Assembly: GCA_036874045.1 (NCBI GenBank)
Contig: CM072341.1
Location: 6,956,501-7,020,500 of the forward strand
DNA: 64,000 bases
DNA from: Cymodocea nodosa
Lineage: Eukaryota; Streptophyta; Magnoliopsida; Alismatales; Cymodoceaceae
Direction: 5' to 3'
Under the pieces are notes generated by a model. It was not told the origin of the DNA. It did no database searches and saw nothing but the letters and a program-made list of their open reading frames with translations. Every line of letters starts with the position of its first letter. The stretch's first letter is position 1. The position numbers and the translations under genes are program-made. Shown one piece after another: positions 21,254-33,052 of this stretch.

Positions 21254-24200
21254 CTATTTTGTAGGTACACAAATCAAAATAGATAATGAATAGTGGAGCA
21301 TCCAGCCACATGACTGGAGATATACGATTACTTACAGAAATAACAAAGACCAAGAACGGACAAGTTACCTTTGGAAATAAAAGCAAAACAAATATCCTTG
21401 AGTCTGGCAAGGTTTAGGTAACTGAGAAATGCTTTATAAATGATGTCTTATTAGTGGAAAACTTAGGTTTTAATTTATTGAGTGTTCCTATTTTAATGAA
21501 GTTTTACAGAGTAATTTTTGAAAAAGATTCCTATAAAATTATGGACATATCTACAAACAAAATTTTATTCACTACAAACAAGAAAGGATCCGTTTGTATT
21601 CTGAATTTGCCTTCTGATATTATTAAAGACAATGCTTGCTTAATTGCAAAAATAGATGAAGTTATTTTATGGCATAGAAGGCAAGGACACTCAAATTTAA
21701 AATTATTACAAAAGCTGTCTAAAAAGAATCTAGTTAGAGGTTTACCTAGTATTAAGTACTCGAAAGAGTTTATGTGTGATGCATGTCAACTAGGTAAATT
21801 ACATAAAACATCCTTTAAAAGTTTAAATGAAATAACAAGCAAAAGAGTATTAGAACTAGTGCATATGGATTTATTTGGACCTACTAGAACAACCAGTCTT
21901 GGAGGTAAACATTATGTTTTTGTACTAGTTGATGACTATTCTAGATTTACTTGGGTCTATTTTCTAGCTAATAAAACTAAAGTTTTTGAAATATTTAAGA
22001 TATTCTGTAATAAAGTTCAGAATGAGCAAAATGTTAGAATTCAAAAACTTAGGAGTGATCATGGTACAGAATTTGATAATGATCAAATGGACATCTTTTG
22101 TGAAGAATTAGGCATAGATCATAGGTACTCATTTCCAAGAGCTCCTTCACAAAATGGGATAGTAGAACGTAAAAACAGATCACTTCAGGAAATGTCTAGA
22201 ACCATGTTAAATGAGAATAAGTTACACCTATTTCTCTGGGTAGAAGCAATTCATACAGCATGCTATGTTATAAATAGAGTACATTTAAGACCAATTTTAG
22301 ATAAAACTCCTTATGAGATATGGTATAACAGGGTTCCCAAAATAAGTTATTTAAAACCCTTTGGCTGTAAGTGTTTTATTTTAAACACTAAGAACGAAGA
22401 GACAAATTTAAAGCCAAATCAGATGAAGGTATTTTTGTTGGTTATTCCATTAGAAGTAAAGCATATAGAGTTTGTAATAAATCAACAAAAACCATTGAGG
22501 AAACCCTACATGTAAAATTTCATGAAAATTCTCATTTGGATGTTAGACATGCTGAAAACTTTGATTCAGAAATTCTCCTAGAAATGGTATCAAATGATGT
22601 TGACAGAGAAATTGAGAGATTATTTGACGGAATAAGAAATATAAACTTAAATGATGAAAATTTAGAAGAAAATAATGTCATACGTATAGAAAATATGGAA
22701 CAACATAGAAATTGGCATTATGCTTCATCTCATCCTAACGATCAGATAATAGGCGATCCTAATCAAGGAGTTAGGACTAGGTCATCAGTAGTCAACATCT
22801 GTGGTGCTTATTCATTTGTTTCTTTACTAGAACCTAAGAAAATTGAAGATGCCTTAGAAGATGAATTTTGGTATTTAGTTATGCAAGATGAGCTAAATCA
22901 ATTTATAAGAAATGAGGTATGGGATCTAGTTCCACCACCTGAAAATCAGTCCATAATTGGAACAAGGTGGGTATTTAGAAACAAAGTAGATCAAGATGGA
23001 CATATAGTTAAAAATAAAGCTAGATTAGTTGCTCAAGGTTACAAGCAAGAGGAAGGAATTGACTATGATGAAACATTTGCTCCTGTTGCTAGACTAGAAT
23101 CAATACAAATTTTGTTAGCTTATGCTTGTTATATGGATTTCAAATTATATTAAATGGATGTTAAGACTACTTTTTTAAATGGATATATAAAAGAAGAAGT
23201 GTATGTAAAACAACCTCCAGGTTTTGAAGATTCAAAACATCCTAAGTATATTTATAAGTTTAAGGAGACACTATATGGCCTTAAACAAGCTCCTAGGTCT
23301 TGGTATGAAAGATTATCTAAATTCCTTATGGAAAAAGGGTATTCTATGGGAAAGGCGGATCACACTCTTTTTATCAAGAAGATCGAAAAAGATATATTGG
23401 TAGTTCAAATCTATGTAGATGACATCATATTTGGAGCAACAAATGATAAATTAGTTGAGTCCTTTTCGAAAGACATACTAATCAATTTGAAATGAGTATG
23501 ATGGGTGAACTATCATTTTTTCTAGGCTTACAAATTAAGCAATTAGATCAGGGTACTTTTATTTCACAAGAAAAAGATACTCAAGATTTATTAAAGAGGT
23601 TTGGTTTAGACAACACTAAAACAAAGAATACACCAATGAGTACTATCACCAAGTTGGATAAAGATGACTTTGGAAAAACTGTAGATGTAAAATAATATAG
23701 AAGTATAATTGGTTCATTACTTTATTTAACAGCTAGCTGACCAGATATTATGTTTAGTGTGTACTTGTGCTAGATATCAATCTAATCCTAAGGAATCACA
23801 CCTACTTACTGTTAAACGAATTTTTAAATATCCATTAGGAACCATCAATTTCAGATTGTTTTACTTTAAACACAGTTCTTTAAACTTAGTAGGTTATAGT
23901 GATGCTGATTTCGCAGGATGTAAATCTGAAAGAAAAAGCACCAGTGGCACATGTCAATTATTAGGAAATTCTTTAGTGTCATGGTTTAGCAAAAAGCAAA
24001 ATTGTGTAGCATTATCTACAACTGAAGCTGAATATATAGCTGCCGCACTTTGCTGTGCTCAAATCCTATGGATCAGACAAACTTTAAAAGATTTTAATTT
24101 AGACTATGAACCAACTAAGATTTTCTGTGATAGTAGTTCTACAATAAGTTTATCTAAAAATCCTGTCTGACATTCACGAGCAAAACATATAGAAGTTTGA

Positions 24201-24359
24201 CATCATTTTCTAAGGGATAATGTTATAAAAGGAAAAATATTATTAAATTTTCTTCCTACCATAGAACAATTAGCAAATCTATTTACAAAACCCTTAGATG
24301 AAAATACTTTTTCAAAATTACGATTAGAACTTGATATTTGTAAGTTATCTAATATTTAA
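21254..24359 (+). pseudogene. Pol of copia D (PR-IN-RT-RNase H)
   Basis: Protease motif reads [11 protein letters not shown] near 21284: the catalytic Asp is Asn. Pre-integrase WHRRQGHSNLKLLQKLS with CDACQLGK; integrase core with all three catalytic residues: [103 protein letters not shown]. RNase H: GYSDADFAG, TTEAEYIAA, FCDSSSTI, then LANLFTKPLDEN. Frameshifts occur near 22402, 23480 and 23700-23750, and stops near 23151 and 24168. The IN-before-RT order makes it copia. Confidence 0.92.
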
Positions 24360-24421
24360 ATGGTTCTGTTCATTGCTTTTTGGTTTGTTATAAAGGTAGT
24401 TTTAGAATTTAATGTCTTTAT

Positions 24422-24423
<2 letters not shown>

Positions 24424-24465
<42 letters not shown>
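24424..24465. repeat. (TA)n microsatellite
   Basis: About 42 bases of uninterrupted TA dinucleotide between pol and ORF3 of copia D. Confidence 0.95.
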
Positions 24466-24467
<2 letters not shown>

Positions 24468-24813
24468 ATTTTCGAATTACAGTTTTCTGGTAGTTAAGAA
24501 TTTATGAAATTCTGATTTTTATTAAAGTCAATTTATTTAAGAAAAATTCAAAAAAGATTACTTAAGGAAAGTTAAATTGATTCAATGTGAGTGCCAACTA
24601 TATTTTTGTTACTTATGTATATGCTATTATAGAGATTTTAATAGGAAAATACATAGAAAGTATGTACTTTTTATTAAAGAAAAGTTATTAACATTCTGTT
24701 AGAAAAATTAAGTCTTGTGGTTGCCTCTAATTTAATTTACTATCTTGTTTTATTTTTATTTTTTGTTTGTTTTTGTCTGCAATTACTTGAGTAATTAAGT
24801 TCGTTGGGGGATA

Positions 24814-24867
24814 TTAAATCCTAGTCACTTAAACCAACTCTTAAATCCTAGTCACTTAAACCAACTG
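24814..24867. repeat. Tandem 27-bp direct repeat
   Basis: Two exact or nearly exact adjacent units starting TTAAATCCTAGTCACTTAAA, at 24814-24840 and 24841-24867. Confidence 0.9.
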
Positions 24868-25519
24868 GTTTGGGATGTGCTGATTGAAAACTCATTTTGC
24901 AAGTAATTCAAATTACAATTAAAAAAAATAAAAAATTACCTGTTCTCTCTTGTCATTAAGTAACTGGTTATCTTTCTCCTAAGCAAGGGATTGTGATCAC
25001 GTAAAAAGATGATATTGTGGGAGGTAATACATAAAATATATATATGAATATAAACAAAAAAAAAAGGAAAAAGGGGCAATGTACTCAAGCTTAATTTATA
25101 TTTTAAGGTGTTGTAACAATTCTGCCATAATCTGTGCATATAATTTTTTTTTTTTCTTGTTATTATCTACTCTTTACACATAATGTATGATATTTATTGT
25201 CTTAAGTTTGTGTACTCATTATTGAATTCTTTTAAGTTCCTAAAGGTATATCTTTATGAATTATCTTTTGTAAACTAAATAAGATAAAAGCTAGAAAGTC
25301 TAAATTGTTAAATCTACTACTTCTTTTTGTATTTAATTCATAATTTTTTTAAAAAAAAAAAATTTAGAGAGACTCAAATCTATTTAAGGCTTAACATCCT
25401 TTTTAAGTAAACTATTTGACCTTTTAAAACCAAATCTATTGAAGAGCTTGGCAACCCAGTTTAAGTACGCCATAGATTCTTTACACTACATTTATATAGG
25501 AGGAGCAATTTCTCGTATG

Positions 25520-26020
25520 ATAATTCATCTCTTATGAACTATTATACGTTTTCATGAAAAAATCTACATAATTTCAGAAAATACACTTTAATTAAGTATA
25601 TTTCTAAGCTGTCGGTGACTTGCAAGCTTTTTAAATTCTTAAGTATCCGAATTTTCTATTGTTTCGGCAAGTTATATTGCAAGTATCGGACAGTTATGTT
25701 TTAAAACATTCAGTAGAATATTTTATTATTTCCTAAAGTACACATGTCGAAACCATAATGCATGACTTAAGTGGATTTTTAGTAAGTTATCTATAACTCT
25801 CTGAAATGCGTCTAGGCATCAGATAGTTAGATTTATAACTGTCTGAAACATCTCTTTATTATAAAACTGCTTAAGTACACGTGTCGTGATCTGGAAGATT
25901 GACTTACGTTATCTTTCGGAAGGTTATCTGTAACTCTCCGAATTGTGCCTACGCATCAGATAGTTAGGTTTATAAGTCTCTAAAACTATTTGAACACCTT
26001 AAGTTCAAATTATGCACGTG
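25520..26020 (+). promoter_or_regulatory. Gypsy-LTR-like U3 block inside copia D
   Basis: A 28-base stretch at 25633-25660 is identical to 501-528 in the gypsy solo LTR, and the neighbourhood (TACATAATTTCA, TTAATTAAGTATATTTCT, CGAAACCATAATGCATGACTT-like, CATCAGATAGTTAG) follows the order seen in F's 5' LTR read on the minus strand (about 16000 down to 15690). It ends with AATTATGCACGTG, also found in the solo LTR at 709-721. The block precedes ORF3. Homology is seen by eye; promoter activity is inferred. Confidence 0.78.
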
Positions 26021-26531
26021 CTGAATTTCATTACTTTATAATGTCTCAGTTGAAACTCGAATAGTTATGTTTAACTCTTCGACTTTCACACCTATCCATT
26101 CAAGAAACTCGAATAGTTAACTTAATATTATTATATTTTTTGAAAGACTTAATCTCTGATAATAACTATTCATGTTTGTCGTATATTTATGTGCTTTACT
26201 GTTCACAAAACTCGAATAGTTATCATAAGTCTTTGAGTTTTCTCACTTTTCACTTAGCCTGAAGTTATTTTCTTTATATGAACAGTTATACTAAGTATTC
26301 TGCATTTGTTGGTTGTAAAACTTGTATAGTTATTGCAAGCACTCGAGTTATTTATCGGTAACAGATCTTATAGTTCTGATTTCAATGATTGAATCTGTTT
26401 ATCCGTTTATAAACTCGAAGAGTTATAAATGTTTTACTAACAACCTTTCGTGTTTCTACCTTGGTAAAACCCTAGCTTCACAATCTTTCCTTCCACTAAG
26501 TTCTACAGTGCACAACGAAGATTAATCAACA

Positions 26532-28181
26532 ATGTCAGGACATGGAAGAGGACGTGGTAGAATGACAAAAGTGCAGAAAAGAGAGTTGGAATTACAGAAA
26601 ATACAAAGTGAAATCAACGACATCTACTTTAGGTACACTTTTTCAAACGAAGTACTACACGAAATCAAAAAAGCTATTCAAGATTAGAAAAATTTCTGTT
26701 GGAAATTTATTCACAATTATACTGAAATACAGTTTAGACTAAAACAGACTAAACTTTCCACATTGTATTTATGGAAAAGAAATTTACAACCTAACCCTAC
26801 GGTTGTAAGTTCTGGACATGTACAAGAGACATCGATACAGTCTATCACTTACTATGGAAAGAAGTGGGGGCCAATGATTGAAAATGCAAACAGGGAATTA
26901 CAATCCTTGTATTCTCAACATTATTTTCCCCCAACTATTTTAGATGACATTAAATAGTGTATAGATGAATAGAAAACTGCCATTAGCAAAATGGGCCTTC
27001 GAAGTGAAGGACAAAGAGTTTATCAACTTAAAATGGCAGAGATTGAGAGCTTAAAACTCTATATTCCATTATTACAACCTAGGCATCATGGTGAAGGACC
27101 ATCAAGACCCTAGGTGCCTTTAATAGGAGAAATTAAGACAATTTTAGAACCTCTTGAACAACCTGAAACACTGTAGACATATAGTCGGAAAAAGAAAAAG
27201 AAAATTGAATATTTTGGACTAACTGCAAGTGTATAAGGAATATTGCAACAAAAAGAAGAATTAGTGAAAAATGGAAAACTATTCTCCATTGAAGAAGCTG
27301 GATAGACATTTTTGTTTGGAATCCCAACAGATGTGACAAATATTGGCTTACAAGCATATACTCTAAGGTATTGTGTCACATTAGTGCATAATTTATCTTT
27401 TCATACAATGGACAGTTTTTCACACAATGCTGCAAGCACACATTCTTTTCCTACAGAAAGAGAGCATGTAGGAAATTTTGATGATACATATACAGATGAT
27501 ATCCAATTTGATGATATTTTAGATGACATAGACACTGAGTCTATGAATTTTGAAGATATTTCATTTGAAGAGGAATGTACAGATATTCTTCCTCTTACTA
27601 TATCTCGAACAGAGGTTTGGTCATGGGGCAGAAGTTGGCAGATGTTGTCTTTATGCTACATATGCATTAATTAACCATATACAAGTGAACTGGTATGATA
27701 TTTTTGTTTCTCATATCTTACATTTGCAGAGTAAATTATTTTATGGTAATACGATTTTGAGAATTGTGGCAAGTCAAATAGATATTACACCTTGGCCACA
27801 GAAAAGATTAAAATCAAGATCTTTCTCTACAAAGGAACTCCAAAAATACTAGGAAGCAGATACACCTGTCCTCAGACAACAACAACAACAGGATCGGCAA
27901 ACATAGTCACAGCAGCAACAATCAACAAAATTTACAGAACAACAACAACATACAAATATACAATGAGATATACATACAGATATACAAAAGGTATACATAC
28001 AGATACACATACAAGTATAGATACAAACATTCATACTGAATTTTTACAGCAACCATCACAAGTTTCTCAAAATGATTTAGATCAAGCATTACTTGATCAG
28101 ATAAACAGAGTTAGTATAGAAATTGCAAAGAAAATTTCAGATACTCTGATTGATATTTTTCGAAGGCATAGAGGCTTGTGA
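26532..28181 (+). pseudogene. ORF3 of copia D
   Basis: ATG 26532 opens a basic Arg/Gly-rich N-terminus (MSGHGRGRGRMTKVQKRE), followed by a helical charged stretch and an acidic middle (FDDILDDIDTESMNFEDISF). An internal deletion appears to have removed the central LFEFQGL core; what remains after about 27600 is CCLYATYALINHIQVNWYDIF, LQSKLFYGNTILRIVASQ and SFSTKELQKY, matching the C-terminal half of family-A ORF3. A Gln-rich tract and the closing ISDTLIDIFRRHRGL resemble the family-A end ISDILRRGR. Stops and shifts throughout. Function unknown. Confidence 0.78.
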
Positions 28182-28402
28182 TAATACAAATTATGTATTA
28201 CATGATTTATTTCTTGTAATTTGTAACCAAAAATATTATGTCAACTGTTTACTGAATTTAATGTTATGTGATTATTTTTCATAGTTTATGTTTAAACAGT
28301 TTATGCTTAATCCATAAATTTTATGTATGTTTGAAACTATCGTTTTGATTAATATATACTTAGTAAGATTTCTTTCCTTACATTTAACTTGCTTAACTAC
28401 CT

Positions 28403-28547
28403 AAAGGGGGAGAAAATAGTTTGTTTACTTTTTTATAATGCCAAAAAGGGGGAGAAAATAGTTTGTTTACTTTTTTATAATGCCAAAAAGGGGGAGATAT
28501 AAATTATGTGACTTATTAGGTTTTGACATCAACAAAAAGGGGGAGAT
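28403..28547 (+). repeat. Polypurine tract cluster with 42-bp tandem units, copia D
   Basis: Four A(3-5)G5AGA-type tracts start near 28403, 28443, 28485 and 28534. The first three are spaced 42 bases apart as a direct repeat (AAATAGTTTGTTTACTTTTT within each unit); the last abuts the 3' LTR and is the presumed priming tract. Multiple PPTs are a known trait of Sireviruses. Confidence 0.88.
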
Positions 28548-29775
28548 TCTTAGGAATTTAATTTTGATGATATATGCTTTATTAACGTTTTTAAATAAGT
28601 CTACATAATATTCTCTAAGTATATTTCTCTAAGTATAGTAGTTAATAGATTATCGAAAAGTTTCATTTTTATGTTGGATAAATTAAAGATTTCCAAAGAG
28701 TTAGATTTGCAATAGTTAAACTTTCGGATAGTTAACTTTTCGGATAGTTAACGTCTCATTTTTGTCGAATACTTTATGTTAAAAACTCATATAGTTAAGT
28801 TATCTACACATGTGTTTTTAATGTTTTAAGTTGTCACGTGTTTTCCATGTGCGTTCGGTAATGAAAAATCGAATAGTTAGATAACTGTTCGAGTTTTTAT
28901 ACGCATGGATAGATAACTGTTCGAGTTTTATAAAAGGACTAACGAACAGATAAGTTTCCTTGTTTAGTCACATGTTTTGTAGGTGCATAAAAACTCAAAG
29001 AGTTAAAGGATAAGTGTTTGAGTTTTTACAAGACTTAAAGGATAAGTGTTCGACTAAATCAAAGACTTAGAAGATATTCTACAAGACTCCAGGAAGATAA
29101 AAGTCTCGATATATCTACGAGTGGAGATCGTGGAAATTCAAAATGATTGTGGAGAAAGTGGATACTCAAAAAGAAAGCAATTTGGATTAAAGAGAAAATT
29201 AGTACATGGATTATGGATTAAGTGGATGAACATGCTAAACGTGAAAGACAACAGAGTTCGACTACAAATAGAGAGTACGAGCTACATTACAATAGGGGAT
29301 CCCAATCTCAAAAACCAAGTCTAAATATTCAATCTAGATCCCTAACTGAAATGTTAAGTTTGAATATTCATATTCTGAAAAAAATTCTCCAACATTAGAA
29401 GAAGTTCGAAATTCAAAGCAATTTCAGAAAAGGAATTGCAAACACAAGAAGTCTGGAAATTCGACAACTAAAGAAGAAGAGATATAGAAGCTGAGCAAAG
29501 AGAAAGAAAGAAATTGTGTGCATAAAGATCAGGTTTTATTCAATTCAAAATTAGTTTTGAATAAGAGCTTTGTTTTTCTATTTGAATTGTATATCAAACA
29601 TTACTGTATCAAAACCTTCAAGAAGGGAATTGAGCTTAAATGATATTGTAAATTCTATTTTTAAATAAAGAATAGAATCTCATTTACGAGTGTTTTGTGC
29701 TCTTGTTTTATCTGCTAGTATTTAATTACTAAAGACACAATTCACCCCCCCTCTTGTGATACAGACGATCTTACA
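28548..29775 (+). mobile_element. 3' LTR of copia D
   Basis: Same length as the 5' LTR. Begins TCTTAGGAATTT (one change at the terminus) and ends CTTACA. A short duplication containing TTTCGGATAGTTAAC near 28725-28750 is absent from the 5' LTR. Confidence 0.92.
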
Positions 29776-29780
29776 ACAGT

Positions 29781-30957
29781 TATTAGGAATGAAAGTTAGG
29801 ACTTGATACCTACTAGAATTCAATCAAGCTAGAGAGTGTGTATAGACTATAGAAAGTTGAATGCTGTGACTAGCAAAGATCATTTTCCCTTACCTTTTAT
29901 AGATCAAATGCTAGAGAAATTAGTAGGGAAAGAATATTTTTATTTCCTAGATAGGTATTCAGGATATAACCAAATTCCAGTAGCATTAGAGGATCAAGAG
30001 AAAACAACTTTCACATGTCCTAATGGAACTTATGCTTTTAAGAGGATGTCATTTGGATTATGTAATGTACTAGCTATCTTTCAAAGGTGTATGTAGGGCA
30101 TATTCACTAGAATGATTGAAGATTTTTTAGAAATATTTATTGATGATTTTACTATATATGGAACTTCATATGAAGTGTGTTTAAACAATTTAGACCGAGT
30201 ATTAAAACATTGTGTGGAAAAAAATCTAGTTCTAAATTGGAAAAAATGTCACTTCATGGTTGAACAAGGAATAGTCTTGAGACATGTTATTTCAAAGAAA
30301 GGTCTAGAAGTAGATAAAGCTAAAATAGAAGTAATTTCTAATCTACTAGAACCTAAATTAGTAAAAGATATTAGATCATTTCTAGGACATGCAGGATTTT
30401 ATAGGAGATTTATTAAAGATTGTAGCAAAATAGCTAGACCTTTAACTAATTTATTGAAAGATGTTCCATTTAACTGTGATAAAAATTGCAAAGAAGCATT
30501 TTTCAAGCTTAAAATTAGCTTAATTTCAACTCCTATAATACAAGCACCTAATTGGAGCTATCCATTTGAATTAATGTGTGATGCATCTAATTTTGCTGTA
30601 GCAGTAGTGCTAAGATAGAAGATAGAAAAATCTCCTAGAGTGATCCATTATGCAAGCAAAACTTTAAATGATGCTCAAGTTAATTATACAACTATTAAAA
30701 AAGAATTATTAACTGTTGTGTTTGCCTTAGAAAAGTTTAGATTATATTTAATTAGAGCTAAAGTGATAGTATACATGGATCATTCAGCTTTAAAACACCT
30801 AATAGCAAAGAAAGAGACTAAACCTAGGTTGATTTGTTGGATATTGTTATTGCAACAATTTGATCTAGAAATTAAAGATAAAAAAGGATGTGAGAATATA
30901 GTAGTAGACCATTTATCAAGATTACAAATAGGAAAATCAAATATTGAAATTAAGGAT
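29781..30957 (+). pseudogene. Reverse transcriptase-RNase H of gypsy element E, middle part
   Basis: Resumes exactly where 17862 stopped. RVCIDYRKLNAV, DHFPLPFIDQMLEKL, FLDRYSGYNQIPVAL, TTFTCPNGTYAFKRM, then FIDDFTIYG for the catalytic box, LNWKKCHFMVEQGIVL, IRSFLGHAGFYRRFIKD. RNase [51 protein letters not shown]. Stops near 30096 and 30618. Ends at the AGGAT duplication 30953-30957, where copia C entered. Confidence 0.92.
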
Positions 30958-32571
30958 TGTAGGATCGTATGGCTACACAAGAGGGGGGTGAATTGTGTAT
31001 TTTTAATATTTTCTGAAATATAATTGAAACTTTAAAACTCAAAAACAAGTCGAGACATTGTTTTCATAAAATCATTTTTATTCAAGGTTTCAATTACAAT
31101 ATACAATTCAATTCTCCTCAGAAATTGTAGATGCAATTATATTTCGATACCATGTATCATCTAAACAATTTCATAACTACAAACAGAGAAAACTAATTTA
31201 CGGAATTTAAAACTTTTCTCCTTGTTTGAGATCTTTCTTCTTCTTCTTTTTCTTCTTCAGCAATTCTTCAATGACGAATATCTTGTCTTTTCATGCTTCA
31301 CCGAATTTGCTTTCTTCTAATACTTCAAATCTTCAGTGACGAAAATCTTACCTTTTTATGCTTCACTAAACTTTCTTCCACTTGAGAGATTTTTCCCGAA
31401 GAGGTGTTTTTGATCCCTGAAAAAGATTTTTCTTTTGGTGTGCAGGGATGGTTTGATCCTTGAAAAGATTTTTCGTTTTGCGTGCAAGGATAAATTGATC
31501 AACAAGAATTCTATGCCTTTTATACTGTATCTTCATTTCATGCATATCCTTCACGTTTAACCACTACCAGTTTTCCACTTTTCCACGTCTTTTCTTTTTC
31601 CTTCATCGAAACACACACGTTCTAACCCACGTTTATATTTCGAATTTTCTTTAATCATTAGTCCTGGATCTCTGAAAAATTTCCTGAAAGTAAACTTTCT
31701 TGTCCAAAAATTTTTCATCAGTGTAATAAGAAGTCATTACTTTAATATTAACTAAACGAGTAACACAAGTATATATATATAACTTAACGTTTCTAACTTA
31801 ACGAGTTCACCATGTGCTATTTCACGTGACAAGTACTGTAGCTAACTCAACGAACTAAGTCCGTGGTGTTATGCTATCTCAACGAACCATCTCCGTTGTG
31901 TTATGATAACTCAACGAACCATCTCCGTTGTGTTATGATAACTCAACGAACCAGTAATAAACAAATGTTTTTATAATAAGAATTTTACCACATGCAAAAA
32001 TAACAACTTAAGTTTATAACGCTAACCTAACGCGTTGCGTTAGTGTTCAATATAGCAACTCAACGTGTTTAGTTATGTTAACTTAACGAGTTAAACATGA
32101 GCACCTCACGTGATACAATACAACATTCGTAACTTATAATTTTACCACGTGTATAACACTAACTTAACGAATTCGTCTCTTCTTTTACTCACTAACTTAA
32201 CGAGTTATCACGTGACCTATTTTAACCTTTAAGCCTCTAACTTAACGAGTTCTCACGTGACCTCTATACAAACAAAACTCTAACTTAACGAGTTGTCTAA
32301 ACGTGCACTATTCATGATATAGAAGATATAACATTAAAACATATCATGCTTTTCAATAAAAGCACACGTTAACTTAACGTTTAGCTAAATGAGAAATTAA
32401 TGCAACGAAATGACTAGTTATTAACTTCAGATCCAATACAGACAAGTATTTATATTAGTAAGCTTTTTCTGTATTAATTGATGATTTTAATTTCTTTTCA
32501 CAAGCAATAGTAATTGAGGAAATATGATTATTTTCATTCAGCACACATCATCAAAACAAAAATACTCAACA
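30958..32571 (-). mobile_element. 3' LTR of copia C
   Basis: 1614 bases. On the plus strand it reads TGTAGGATCG...ACTCAACA. It has one more copy of a 32-base palindrome unit (31886-31949) than its partner, which accounts for the whole length difference. Confidence 0.93.
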
Positions 32572-32585
32572 ATCTCCCCCTTTTT
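32572..32585 (-). other. Polypurine tract of copia C
   Basis: AAAAAGGGGGAGAT on the minus strand, abutting the 3' LTR. A second PPT-like site about 300 bases inside is damaged (ACCTTTTTGTC at 32884). The sequence 32586-33052 between PPT and ORF3 has no coding signal. Confidence 0.82.
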
Positions 32586-33052
32586 GATGATGACAAAATC
32601 ATATTAAATCAATTATGAAATATGTTTAACTCAACAAAGCACCTTCGTTGGGTTAACTTTTAATTCAACAAACTTGTTTGTTGACTTAAGTTCACTTAAG
32701 GTTATTTCTATTGTTTGTGTAAATTTTACCTCTCAGAACTAAAACTCTCAGATGTCAATAATTATATAAGTATCAATTTTCTAATTATCATCTGTCAGAT
32801 TACAATAACCATTTAAATAGCATCTCCTTTTATAATATATATATGCAATTAAGATCATAATCATCTTTTTATAATATTTCTCCACCTTTTTGTCATTAAT
32901 CAAAAAGATAATTACAGAGAATATAAATATATTTATAAGAGATATAATTACAACAACTCTTTCTGTAAACAAGAATAATAATAGAAGACATTTACATAAA
33001 AATGTATTGTTCAATCAAATCAAACAAGTAATACAAACATTACATTTTGTAT

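Larger units (their letters stand above)
24360..26531 (+). other. Spacer between pol and ORF3 of copia D
   Basis: No coding signal. Contains a (TA)n run, a direct repeat, A/T runs, and from about 25520 to 26020 a block homologous to the gypsy LTR U3. From 26060 to 26430 there are repeated ACTCGAATAGTTA-type units, as in D's own LTR. Likely the promoter region of ORF3 (inference). Confidence 0.6.
17863..29775 (+). mobile_element. Ty1/copia Sirevirus-like element D, complete in outline
   Basis: 11.9 kb element with two LTRs of 1228 bases each, five-base duplications ACAGT at 17858-17862 and 29776-29780, primer site, gag, pol, ORF3 and a PPT cluster. The gag (NRPPMFEG, LNAKGLNILFCAL, INMLVHKYELFKMHENE) is of the Sirevirus/Maximus type. 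It is related to family A but its LTRs and spacers are different. Coding regions are broken in many places. Confidence 0.93.

Noticed and set aside
26322-26525. 67-codon ORF just before ORF3 of D
   Set aside because: Lies in the repeat-rich spacer with ACTCGAAGAGTTA units, with no homologue in A1, B or C at this place.
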